A DNA stretch of 9,756 nucleotides from assembly GCA_021803885.1 (NCBI GenBank), contig JAJZKY010000132.1, positions 1-9,756 of the forward strand, in the 5' to 3' direction. Both the position numbers and the translations under genes were made by a program. This document shows positions 1 to 4,971 of this stretch, piece after piece. The notes beneath the pieces were generated by a model. It saw only the letters and a program-made list of their open reading frames with translations, was not told the origin of the DNA and ran no database searches. Positions within the stretch are counted from its first letter, which is position 1; the number at the start of each line of letters is the position of its first letter. Source of the DNA: Planctomycetota bacterium. GTDB lineage: Bacteria > Planctomycetota > Phycisphaerae > WQYP01 > JAJZKY01.

Positions 1-1158
1 GAAGATACGCAGCCAGCCGATATGTAGACCACTCGCATATCCGGCGACTGTAGCCGCCGGAATGGCGGTAATCAGATCCCGGATCGACTTCACGGACAGA
101 TTCATGGACCCCGAGCAGTCAATGACTACAGTTCCGCCGTGATTCCGCCGCCGGAACGCCTTACCCGAATAGTGCATGTGCGTATTCGGCCAAGGCACGC
201 TGCCAGTTTCAGACCACGACCGGGCACGGACCCTGCCCGACCGTGTTATCAGGATCGGTAGCGGCACCTTCTCGACGATCATCTCGCATGGCCCGTCCGC
301 GCATTCATTTACATGATCCTCGGCCCATCTGTATATCCACCTGAGTTTCTCGTCGAGAGCCGCAGTGCCGGATGGACATGTCACGTCTGCCGGACTGTCC
401 GTGTCAGCGATCCGCTGATGTACCTGCCGGTGCAGGCCCATGGGCGTAGGGCTGGTGTCGTCCCACGCTGCCGGGGGGATCTCATTGTCATCATCGTCGC
501 TGTCATACCAGGAAGCGTCATCGTCGCTGCCGTCATCGTCGCTGCCGTCATCGTCGCTGCCGTCACCGTCGCTGCCGTCACCGTCGCTGCCGTCACCGTC
601 GCTGCCGTCATCGTCGCTGTCGAACGGCTCCCATGCTCGCAGCCAGTCCGCGACCTCCAGCGCCGCCGCGAACGAGAGATCGGTCGCGTACCTGGCCCGG
701 ATACGCTCCGCCAGGCTGGCGAGACGTGCCGCTATCTCCCCTGGGACATAGCGGTGTATTGCGTCCGCAGAGTACTCCTCGCCCGGACTGCCGATACCCG
801 CCGCCATAAACATGGCTATAGACGTGTACGCCCAGGTATCGCACATGCTGGCGATGATGCGATCGATCTCGTCCGCTGACAGCGGAGCGTCACGGATGAT
901 GCCCCGTGCTGTCGCCAGCGATTCGATTCGCCCATCCTCCGCTGCGAGCAGCGCAAGATCCGAGCCGTCCGGCACGTGCGGTGACCATGCGGCATGCAGT
1001 AGCTCATGCTGGCGCACTCCCCGGTCAGCCGGGTCCGCCCCGGCAGGGACATGCATGACCCGTGCGCCCGGATCTGTCATGCCCTGCCGGGTAGCTGACG
1101 GGCGGACATCCCACACGTCACCCGTGAGCACGCCCGGCATGGGCAGGATCGTCTTCAC
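1..1158 (-). CDS. VWA-domain protein with HEXXH metallopeptidase-like N-terminus, CobT/DUF2201-like (partial, C-terminus outside window)
   Basis: An open frame runs from a GTG at 1158 to the left edge (386 codons, no stop), so the C-terminus is missing. The GTG overlaps the stop of the AAA+ gene (GTGA), which indicates translational coupling. Residues 51-55 read HELLH, a zinc-protease-type HEXXH motif, followed near residue 74 by AAEDGRIE. This pairing resembles the metallopeptidase-like region of DUF2201/CobT-like VWA proteins. Residues 180-214 are seven acidic pentapeptides (GSDGD/GSDDD type), like the acidic linker of CobT. A VWA domain begins near residue 340, with the MIDAS motif DCSGS at 347-351 (D347, S349, S351) for divalent metal binding. 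VWA proteins paired with MoxR/CobS ATPases typically act as metal-insertion or protein-remodelling complexes; the substrate here is unknown. The VWA call is strong, peptidase activity is inferred. Confidence 0.85.
   Translation of the reverse strand, partial: MKTILPMPGVLTGDVWDVRPSATRQGMTDPGARVMHVPAGADPADRGVRQHELLHAAWSPHVPDGSDLALLAAEDGRIESLATARGIIRDAPLSADEIDRIIASMCDTWAYTSIAMFMAAGIGSPGEEYSADAIHRYVPGEIAARLASLAERIRARYATDLSFAAALEVADWLRAWEPFDSDDDGSDGDGSDGDGSDGDGSDDDGSDDDGSDDDASWYDSDDDDNEIPPAAWDDTSPTPMGLHRQVHQRIADTDSPADVTCPSGTAALDEKLRWIYRWAEDHVNECADGPCEMIVEKVPLPILITRSGRVRARSWSETGSVPWPNTHMHYSGKAFRRRNHGGTVVIDCSGSMNLSVKSIRDLITAIPAATVAGYASGLHIGWLRIF
517..621. repeat. Seven tandem 15-bp units encoding an acidic linker
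   Basis: Seven contiguous 15-bp units (plus strand gtcaycgtcgctgcc, last unit ending gtc) lie inside the VWA gene. On the minus strand they encode about seven acidic pentapeptides of Gly-Ser-Asp-(Gly/Asp)-Asp type. Units differ mainly at one position (c or t), which switches Gly for Asp. The period is a multiple of three, so copy-number change would keep the frame and alter linker length and charge. Confidence 0.9.
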
Positions 1159-1805
1159 AGTTCATCTCGGAGACTCAGCGCGTACTGCAGTTCGACGGCG
1201 CGTTCCTCCCACACGGCGAGTGCCGCGTTTTTCGCGCCCATGATCGGCAGAAGACGGTGATACTCGCCAGCCTGACGGGCCGAGATGGAACGGGAGACGA
1301 TCGCATCGCGGAACGCGGCATTGAAACGGTCGAGGATGGCTGGGTGAGGAATGTCGCATGCGACGCGGACCACGAAGCGGTCAGCTAGCGCTCCGCTCAG
1401 ATCGTCTGCGGAGTCGTTGGTGGTAGCCCACAGAGAGAACCCGCGGGAACGGTGGATGGTGCGCCCGTCCGGCAGGGTGATCGGGTGGCCGTCGAGGATG
1501 GCGAGCAGGAATGAGAGCGCGTCGTCCGTGGCACGGGTGATCTCGTCCACCACGGCCCGCCCCCCGTCCACGTATGCGCGGGTCAGCGGGCCGTCGTGCC
1601 ACTGCCAGGTCGGTCCCTGAGGTATCCAGTGGCCGCGCAGCTCGGCGGCTGGCATGTCGTCGGTGCAGGGGATACGGATGACGTGCGCCGGGTCCCCGGC
1701 GTGCATCGCGGCATGCGTCTTGCCCGTGCCAGGCGGGCCGTACAACAGGACCTGCTGAAATGCGCTGGCGTACGTATCTATGAGCTGCCAGGTGTCGAGT
1801 GACAT
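1155..1805 (-). CDS. MoxR/CobS-type AAA+ ATPase
   Basis: A complete 216-residue AAA+ core. Walker A is GPPGTGKT at residues 23-30, Walker B is AVVDEI with D87/E88, sensor 1 is ATTND with N130, and a likely arginine finger is R143 in LADRF. The ELRGHW...GPL stretch at 55-74 matches the region between Walker A and B in MoxR/CobS/dynein-type ATPases. At 216 residues it is shorter than usual MoxR proteins (about 300), so the C-terminal lid is small. It probably hydrolyses ATP to drive the VWA partner encoded immediately downstream with a 4-nt overlap. The ATG at 1805 is preceded by AAAAGGGA about 10 nt upstream, and a promoter candidate lies at 1844-1872. Such AAA/VWA pairs also occur in phage genomes. 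ATPase family is clear; cellular role is not. Confidence 0.92.
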   Translation of the reverse strand: MSLDTWQLIDTYASAFQQVLLYGPPGTGKTHAAMHAGDPAHVIRIPCTDDMPAAELRGHWIPQGPTWQWHDGPLTRAYVDGGRAVVDEITRATDDALSFLLAILDGHPITLPDGRTIHRSRGFSLWATTNDSADDLSGALADRFVVRVACDIPHPAILDRFNAAFRDAIVSRSISARQAGEYHRLLPIMGAKNAALAVWEERAVELQYALSLRDEL

Positions 1806-1843
1806 TTGCTGCGTCCCTTTTCCGGTAGGCCGGTATTTCCGAC

Positions 1844-1872
1844 CTCATATACGCATCATATATGCCTGTCCA
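1844..1872 (-). promoter_or_regulatory. Candidate sigma70-like promoter for the AAA/VWA operon
   Basis: Reading the minus strand, TGGACA (1872-1867) is separated by exactly 17 bp from TATGAG (1849-1844). It matches the -35 consensus at 5 of 6 positions and the -10 at 4 of 6. Start of transcription would fall near 1837, about 30 nt before the AAA start codon. The 11-bp tandem repeat at 1883-1904 would lie around -46 to -67, where activators usually bind. Prediction only. Confidence 0.45.
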
Positions 1873-1882
1873 GAGGTTAGCG

Positions 1883-1904
1883 GTAACAGAACTGTAACAG
1901 AACT
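1883..1904. repeat. Perfect 11-bp tandem repeat upstream of AAA promoter
   Basis: Two adjacent exact copies of gtaacagaact (1883-1893 and 1894-1904). The 11-bp period is about one helical turn, so two identical faces for a protein would align on the same side of the DNA. The position directly upstream of the candidate -35 suggests a binding site for an activator or repressor. Function inferred. Confidence 0.8.
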
Positions 1905-1949
1905 ACAACGGAATTATTACCTACTGAATCGGTAGACAATGAGAGCACT

Positions 1950-2027
1950 CATAGCACCTAGACCACCCATAGCACCCAGACCACCCATAGCACCCAGACC
2001 ACCCATAGCACCCAGACCACCCATAGC
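1950..2027. repeat. 18-bp tandem repeat, 4.3 copies
   Basis: Four contiguous units of catagcacccagaccacc (1950-1967, 1968-1985, 1986-2003, 2004-2021) plus catagc (2022-2027). Only the first unit differs, with one c-to-t change. Contiguous copies without spacers rule out a CRISPR. On the minus strand it can be read as repeated AMGGLG, giving a possible 35-residue peptide (2024 to 1917), but no Shine-Dalgarno sequence precedes it. Near-identical copies suggest recent expansion or homogenisation. Confidence 0.9.
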
Positions 2028-2049
2028 CGGACTGGGGTCAGGGGTCCGG
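2027..2049. other. GC hairpin with G-runs between repeat arrays
   Basis: ccggac (2027-2032) pairs with gtccgg (2044-2049) around an 11-nt loop containing TGGGGTCAGGG. The plus strand also carries three runs of four G here. No T-tract follows on either strand, so it is not a canonical intrinsic terminator. It separates the 18-bp and hexamer arrays. Confidence 0.5.
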
Positions 2050-2056
2050 GGCGGCA

Positions 2057-2098
2057 AAATGCAAATGCAAATGCAAATGTAAATGCACATGCAAATGC
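2057..2098. repeat. Hexamer array AAATGC, seven units
   Basis: Seven contiguous hexamers from 2057 to 2098. Five read AAATGC, one AAATGT and one ACATGC. The tract is far more AT-rich than its surroundings and could serve as an easily melted or initiator-binding segment. The last two units are also part of the adjoining 23-bp repeat. Confidence 0.85.
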
Positions 2099-2132
2099 CC
2101 GGCAAACGCACATGCAAATGCCCGGCAAACGC
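2087..2132. repeat. Perfect 23-bp tandem duplication
   Basis: Positions 2087-2109 and 2110-2132 are identical 23-bp units beginning acatgcaaatg and ending cggcaaacgc. The second unit ends one base before the stop codon of the small zinc-knuckle gene at 2134. The period is not a multiple of three, consistent with non-coding DNA. It embeds the same ATGCAAAT core as the hexamer array, so the two probably share a binding protein or arose by slippage. Confidence 0.9.
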
Positions 2133-2133
2133 T

Positions 2134-2268
2134 CTAGGCGGGGCGGGCGACCGATCCGGTGCCCATACAGGTCTTGCACATATCCAGACCTCTCTTAGTG
2201 CGAATCCATCCGTTCTGGCAATTATTGGGGCATGGAACCAGCATAATCGGATGCCGTTCTTTCTTCAT
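2134..2268 (-). CDS. 44-residue zinc-knuckle (DnaJ-type CxxCxGxG) protein
   Basis: A short gene of 44 residues, translated here by hand. Its ATG (2268-2266) overlaps the TGA of the 75-residue gene (2267-2265) in an ATGA junction, which supports translation. The N-terminus is basic (MKKERH). Four cysteines form two pairs: CPNNCQNG at residues 13-20 and CKTCMGTG at 31-38. The second pair is an exact CxxCxGxG motif as in the DnaJ zinc domain; the first is a C-x3-C variant followed by xNG. One zinc ion bound by four cysteines is likely. Small proteins of this kind are common in phage genomes with mostly unknown roles. It is the last gene before the repeat region, and its stop TAG at 2136-2134 sits next to the 23-bp duplication. 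Confidence 0.72.
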   Translation of the reverse strand: MKKERHPIMLVPCPNNCQNGWIRTKRGLDMCKTCMGTGSVARPA

Positions 2269-2492
2269 TCTGCCACCCATATGAACATCCAGTGACCCGG
2301 CTTCCGCAGGATCAGGTTAAATGGATCAGTGCCAGGGGGAGCCGTGATTCGTGCGGGAACTGTTCTGATACCTTCCAGAAATGAGCGTTCCTTTGGCCGG
2401 AACGGCTCGGCGTGCGGTGTGATGATTACTACGCTATTTTCCTGGGAAGCCATCAGGGTAATATATCGGATGAAATCATCAGATGTTTTCAT
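2265..2492 (-). CDS. Small protein of unknown function (75 residues)
   Basis: A complete 75-residue frame. The ATG at 2492 lies inside the end of the upstream 99-residue gene (14-nt overlap) and follows a weak GGGG ribosome site. Its stop overlaps the start of the zinc-knuckle gene (ATGA), placing it in the middle of a three-gene coupled set. No signal peptide or membrane segment is seen; the centre contains SVVIITPHAEPF and the C-terminus is aromatic-rich (GHWMFIWVAE). I do not recognise a family. The overlaps at both ends are the best evidence that it is expressed. Confidence 0.65.
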   Translation of the reverse strand: MKTSDDFIRYITLMASQENSVVIITPHAEPFRPKERSFLEGIRTVPARITAPPGTDPFNLILRKPGHWMFIWVAE

Positions 2493-2778
2493 CTGGACCC
2501 CGCATTATTACCTGCCGCATGGAATCGTTGAAATCAACTGCCTTCCCGAATCCGGTAATCGTGATGACTACAACCTCGTCATCACTACCCGGTGTTGGTG
2601 TCCTGCCACCTGACAGGGTAGCCGATTTCAGGCCCGCACGTACCGCCATTTCCAGAGCTAGATTAAGGTCGTGTACATACTCAGGGTTATGCGACCCGAA
2701 CTGGTCAATGACATCCTGAGTGAACACTTCCCGGTAACTATCCAGACTAACATTATTAACCGTAATTGACCACGCCAT
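2479..2778 (-). CDS. Small protein of unknown function (99 residues)
   Basis: A complete 99-residue soluble protein. The ATG at 2778 is preceded by AGGAAAGGACG, a good ribosome site about 10 nt away. The composition looks like a small alpha/beta fold: an N-terminal strand (ITVNNVSL), a helix-rich centre (residues 22-50), a Gly/Pro/Asp loop (57-67) and a strand EVVVITITGF (68-77). No catalytic motif is recognised. It starts just past the terminator at 2797-2841, so it is expressed either by read-through from the 104-residue gene or from a promoter I could not identify. Its 3' end overlaps the next gene by 14 nt. Confidence 0.75.
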   Translation of the reverse strand: MAWSITVNNVSLDSYREVFTQDVIDQFGSHNPEYVHDLNLALEMAVRAGLKSATLSGGRTPTPGSDDEVVVITITGFGKAVDFNDSMRQVIMRGPDENI

Positions 2779-2796
2779 TACTATCGTCCTTTCCTG

Positions 2797-2841
2797 AAAG
2801 AAAACGGGGCCGGGAGGCCCCTCCCCCAGCCCCCCGGCCCC
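2797..2841 (-). terminator. Intrinsic terminator with G-quadruplex-capable 5' arm
   Basis: On the minus strand GGGGCCGGG (2841-2833) pairs perfectly with CCCGGCCCC (2814-2806), a 9-bp stem with an 18-nt loop, followed by GTTTTCTTT (2805-2797). It lies 48 nt after the stop of the 104-residue gene. The minus strand from 2841 to 2818 has four G-runs of 4, 6, 5 and 4 separated by CC, CT and A, a strong quadruplex motif that would compete with the hairpin. Confidence 0.65.
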
Positions 2842-2888
2842 ATCCCGCGACTACCCGTGATCGGGTCATCCCCAGACGTCGCGGGGAA

Positions 2889-3203
2889 TCAGGACCTCCG
2901 GCCCCGCCGCTCTCCCGCCTTCCACGACACGCGCCGCGTGTCACCCGTGCCAGCGGGATCACGTACAACCCGGATCGTGGTACGCGGAACCGTATGCAGT
3001 CCCGCGAACTTCATGTGAACCATGAACGCCTCAGCCAGCTCATCCGTGGCGAACGTGTACGCCAGGGCAGTACCCTCATCAAAGGACCGCTGCGCCTGCC
3101 GGATGATAGGCTCGGGCACTGGACGGACCTTCGGCTCCCGCAGCTTGCCGACAACCTCGCCGGTAACCTCCGTCCAGTTGAAGTCTTCTGTCTTGTCAGT
3201 CAT
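2889..3203 (-). CDS. Small soluble protein of unknown function (104 residues), first gene of its transcription unit
   Basis: The ATG at 3203 is preceded by GAAAGGAGCAGACA, an excellent ribosome site with AAGGAG 8 nt upstream. A promoter candidate at 3227-3255 gives a leader of roughly 17 nt, and a terminator follows at 2797-2841, so it can be a single-gene unit. The protein has an acidic N-terminus (MTDKTEDF), a central helix region (EPIIRQAQRSFDEGTA, then TDELAEAFMVHMKFAG) and a very basic C-terminus (WKAGERRGRRS). No membrane segment is present. The basic tail would suit nucleic-acid contact, but no known fold is recognised. Its own promoter, with a palindrome in the spacer, suggests separate regulation from the structural genes upstream. 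Confidence 0.8.
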   Translation of the reverse strand: MTDKTEDFNWTEVTGEVVGKLREPKVRPVPEPIIRQAQRSFDEGTALAYTFATDELAEAFMVHMKFAGLHTVPRTTIRVVRDPAGTGDTRRVSWKAGERRGRRS

Positions 3204-3226
3204 TGTCTGCTCCTTTCATGACTGCA

Positions 3227-3255
3227 AGCATACACGGCTTACCGGCCCGGTGCAA
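3227..3255 (-). promoter_or_regulatory. Sigma70-like promoter for the 104-residue gene
   Basis: Minus-strand TTGCAC (3255-3250) and TATGCT (3232-3227) are exactly 17 bp apart. The -35 and -10 each match consensus at 4 of 6 positions, with the key TTG and TAT---T bases present. Transcription would start near 3220, just ahead of the AAGGAG ribosome site. The -35 begins one base after the stop codon of the basic 53-residue gene. Confidence 0.6.
3241..3251. promoter_or_regulatory. Palindromic operator candidate inside promoter spacer
   Basis: accggcccggt is a perfect 5-bp inverted repeat with a 1-bp centre, lying between the -35 and -10 of the 3227-3255 promoter. Flanking ctt and aag extend the symmetry with a 2-nt bulge. 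A dimeric repressor bound here would block RNA polymerase. In RNA it could also form a hairpin after the upstream operon, but no U-tract follows. Confidence 0.4.
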
Positions 3256-3256
3256 G

Positions 3257-3418
3257 TCACCAGATCCACGTCGGTTTAGTCCGTGCGTCCGGGTGTCCCT
3301 TGTAATGCGTGCCCGCCCCGGTAAGTCCCTTGGCCCTGCGCCGGGCGTGGGCTTTCCTGGCCCGCTCGGCGCGCTTCCGGCTGCTGCCGCCCTTACGCTG
3401 GAAGATGCCCCTTGCCAT
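3257..3418 (-). CDS. 53-residue highly basic protein, probable nucleic-acid binding or packaging protein
   Basis: A short gene translated by hand. The ATG at 3418 sits 26 nt inside the end of the 83-residue gene and follows GAAGGGGACACTCA, a good ribosome site. Sixteen of 53 residues are Lys or Arg against two acidic residues, giving a net charge near +14. The basic residues cluster at 8-30 (for example RKRAERARKAHARRRAK), and the tail ends KPTWIW. Such composition is typical of ribosomal-type or DNA-condensing peptides, including small basic core proteins of viruses. Placed last in the virion-protein operon, it might help compact the genome or anchor it to a capsid or membrane; this is inferred. 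It ends just before the next promoter. Confidence 0.75.
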   Translation of the reverse strand: MARGIFQRKGGSSRKRAERARKAHARRRAKGLTGAGTHYKGHPDARTKPTWIW

Positions 3419-3644
3419 TGAGTGTCCCCTTCACCTCGATGAGTCTCCGCTGCGGGGTTGCAGCCTGCTTACCCGCCTGCACGATTTTCTCGCTGATCTG
3501 CCGGGCTGCCGACTCGTAGTCGCCACCGTCACAGAGGAAGAAGTTGTGCATGGTTGCGCCGGTCGTGATCTGGAGGCCGAGGAACTTCCGTCCTGACCCG
3601 TCAGGGTATTCCTGCACAGTGATTCCGTACTGCGGCATGTCCAT
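3393..3644 (-). CDS. Small protein of unknown function (83 residues)
   Basis: A complete 83-residue frame 11 nt after the stop of the 238-residue protein. The ATG at 3644 follows TAAGGACGACAGAC, a good ribosome site; a second ATG two codons later is possible. The N-terminal half looks beta-rich (YGITVQEYPDGSGRKFLGLQI) and the second half helical (YESAARQISEKIVQAGKQAA). No membrane segment or catalytic motif is seen. It could be an accessory virion protein or chaperone given its position between a spike-like protein and the basic 53-residue protein. I do not recognise the family. Confidence 0.75.
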   Translation of the reverse strand: MDMPQYGITVQEYPDGSGRKFLGLQITTGATMHNFFLCDGGDYESAARQISEKIVQAGKQAATPQRRLIEVKGTLNGKGHLPA

Positions 3645-3655
3645 GTCTGTCGTCC

Positions 3656-4372
3656 TTACGGTGAGAGTATGATAGTTGTCGCCGGAATGTCCAGATCGTC
3701 GCCTGCGGTGACGCCTGTGACCGGCCCTGAGAATTGTATCGTGCCAGCAGTCCCGACGTACAGGCGCACAGGAGTGTTACTATTCCGGTCCCATGCGGTG
3801 ACCGACTGCCCGGACAGCGGGTAGTATGCCGACTCACTGTAGGTCATGATGTCCTGCGCGGATGCGAAACCAGCCGGGACTACTACCGAGCCGCTCAGTT
3901 CAAGCCGGTTGTAGTCAAGTATTACTTTTAGCTGGGTAGATTCCCGGCCTGATGCCTGCGCCCATCCGTTCTGGAATGTGAGCGGCACAGTCGTGCCGTT
4001 TCCCGTGCCCGCGATTCCCTGCATGGAGAATGTGAACGCCTGATCGGCGCCCTGCTGCAACTGGATGTAGTCAGCCTCAGTATACGGTCCGCCTGGCCCA
4101 TTAGACACATACCATGCGATACCGCCGTCAATGTTCTCGGCAATATACTGATTGACTACCTGACTACTCTCATAGTAAACTGTCTGCCCTGACAGATAGG
4201 CGTTCCCAAATCCGTCATCGGAACCGCCAGACGATGCCCATGATGCTACCAGCTTACCATTCGAATCGTACTCGAAAATAGCACCGCGGATTCCGTCGAT
4301 GGTAATACGCGCACCGCTGGACGCGCCCTGCGGGATAGTGAATATGTTGCCGTAGCTACCCGGACCCTGCAT
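3656..4372 (-). CDS. Probable receptor-binding or spike protein (238 residues)
   Basis: The protein is rich in Gly, Ser, Thr and Tyr, poor in charge, with no membrane segment. Residues 22-62 (ITIDGIRGAIFEYDSNGKLVAS, then GFGNAYLSG) resemble a repeat often seen in actinophage minor tail or spike proteins, in which an IDG...G.I..YD..G.L strand pair is followed by GNxY. Residues 147-238 form a second domain with a LKVILDYNRLELSGSVVVPAG-like entry and an all-beta C-terminus, typical of phage fibre tips and collagen-free receptor-binding domains. The ATG at 4372 is one base after the stop of the 128-residue gene. A role at the virion surface in host recognition is inferred from composition, this resemblance and neighbours; no catalytic residues are evident. 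Confidence 0.65.
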   Translation of the reverse strand: MQGPGSYGNIFTIPQGASSGARITIDGIRGAIFEYDSNGKLVASWASSGGSDDGFGNAYLSGQTVYYESSQVVNQYIAENIDGGIAWYVSNGPGGPYTEADYIQLQQGADQAFTFSMQGIAGTGNGTTVPLTFQNGWAQASGRESTQLKVILDYNRLELSGSVVVPAGFASAQDIMTYSESAYYPLSGQSVTAWDRNSNTPVRLYVGTAGTIQFSGPVTGVTAGDDLDIPATTIILSP

Positions 4373-4373
4373 A

Positions 4374-4760
4374 TCACTGTCCCATCGTGATGTATTGTTC
4401 CCATGAATATTCTTCTATATAGGCTGCCGCCGTGAACCTGTCACCAGGCCATGCGGAAATGACGCCGCACTCGATATAATCACCAGCCGATAGAGGAATG
4501 TACGGCGGCCCGACAAAGAAGGTCTCCATTGAATAGGGCGCTTTATCTGGCAGGTAGGCGAACACGCTTACCTGCATGGTTACCGTGGTAGTCAGCGGGA
4601 CACCGTTCACGTTTGCCGCGACCTGTGCCGAGTTAGCGACAATACCGAGACCGAAACCGATCTGATACACCTTCCAGACCAGGCCGTGAAGATTATGCCG
4701 GATCTGGAGCGTGGCCTTGCCGGTACTGTCAATAATCTCGGTAAACGGCTTGATAAGCAT
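4374..4760 (-). CDS. Beta-rich probable virion protein (128 residues)
   Basis: The ATG at 4760 is preceded by GGCAGGATCGTAA, with AGGA about 8 nt upstream. The 128-residue protein alternates short hydrophobic strands with turns (for example LVWKVYQIGFGLG, VTMQVSVFAYLP, METFFVGPPYIPL, YIECGVISAWPGDRF) and ends YIEEYSWEQYITMGQ. This pattern resembles a compact jelly-roll or lectin-like domain. There is no signal peptide or clear membrane helix. It is directly followed by the spike-like 238-residue gene, so the two may form one surface complex. I recognise similar sequences only vaguely as actinophage minor structural proteins; identity is not established. Confidence 0.6.
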   Translation of the reverse strand: MLIKPFTEIIDSTGKATLQIRHNLHGLVWKVYQIGFGLGIVANSAQVAANVNGVPLTTTVTMQVSVFAYLPDKAPYSMETFFVGPPYIPLSAGDYIECGVISAWPGDRFTAAAYIEEYSWEQYITMGQ

Positions 4761-4779
4761 TTACGATCCTGCCGCCCGA

Positions 4780-4971
4780 TCACGGTCCATCACTGTCTCT
4801 CTTGATCCGGTACTCGAACATGCCCTCGATACGGGCCAGCCGTTCCTGAATAGATGCCAGGGATGTTTTCACCGATCCGTTCTGCACTCCCAGAATCCAT
4901 GTCGCCGTAACCACGGAAATAAGAAGTGTAATCAGATCGTTAATTACAAGGTCCTGCATCTGCTGAGTCAT
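4780..4971 (-). CDS. Single-pass membrane protein with coiled coil (63 residues)
   Basis: A hydrophobic helix at about residues 10-28 (INDLITLLISVVTATWILG) is followed by a heptad-like segment at 36-57 (TSLASIQERLARIEGMFEYRI) and a charged tail. This layout suits a small oligomeric membrane protein. The ATG at 4971 lies 32 nt inside the upstream 67-residue gene and is preceded by CCGGAAGCCG. Paired with the upstream gene it could be a holin/antiholin set or two minor virion membrane proteins. XhlA-like proteins combine a coil and a membrane helix but in the reverse order. Membrane location is well supported, role is not. Confidence 0.7.
   Translation of the reverse strand: MTQQMQDLVINDLITLLISVVTATWILGVQNGSVKTSLASIQERLARIEGMFEYRIKRDSDGP

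Larger units (their letters stand above)
1806..2133. other. Intergenic region dense in tandem repeats
   Basis: This 328-bp stretch has no well-supported gene. From right to left it holds a 23-bp repeat (two copies), an AAATGC hexamer array, a G-rich hairpin, an 18-bp repeat (4.3 copies), an 11-bp repeat (two copies) and a promoter for the AAA/VWA operon. A minus-strand ORF (1917-2024) can be read through the 18-bp array as a 35-residue MGGLGA-repeat peptide ending in a basic tail, but it has no visible ribosome site. Such clustered iteron-like repeats are typical of replication origins or multi-site regulatory regions; which applies here is not decidable from sequence. Confidence 0.7.

Noticed and set aside
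313..879. Plus-strand open frame of 188 codons
   Set aside because: It lies opposite the VWA gene. Its apparent repeats (VAAVIVAAV) are the reverse reading of the acidic 15-bp repeat, and the minus frame carries the HEXXH and MIDAS motifs.
1381..1848. Minus-strand frame of 155 codons
   Set aside because: An out-of-register shadow of the AAA+ gene, Arg/Pro/His-rich with no motif; the overlapping frame has all AAA+ motifs.
2027..2049. Intrinsic terminator after the zinc-knuckle gene
   Set aside because: The hairpin has only 6 bp with a large loop and no T-tract on either side.
1950..2132. Possible CRISPR array
   Set aside because: Units of 6, 18 and 23 bp are contiguous with no unique spacers, and no cas genes are nearby.
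2057..2132. ATGCAAAT matches the eukaryotic octamer motif
   Set aside because: Coincidence of a hexamer array; the context is bacterial or viral.
2766..3221. Plus-strand frame of 151 codons
   Set aside because: Crosses the terminator and is antisense to the 104-residue gene, which has a strong ribosome site and promoter.
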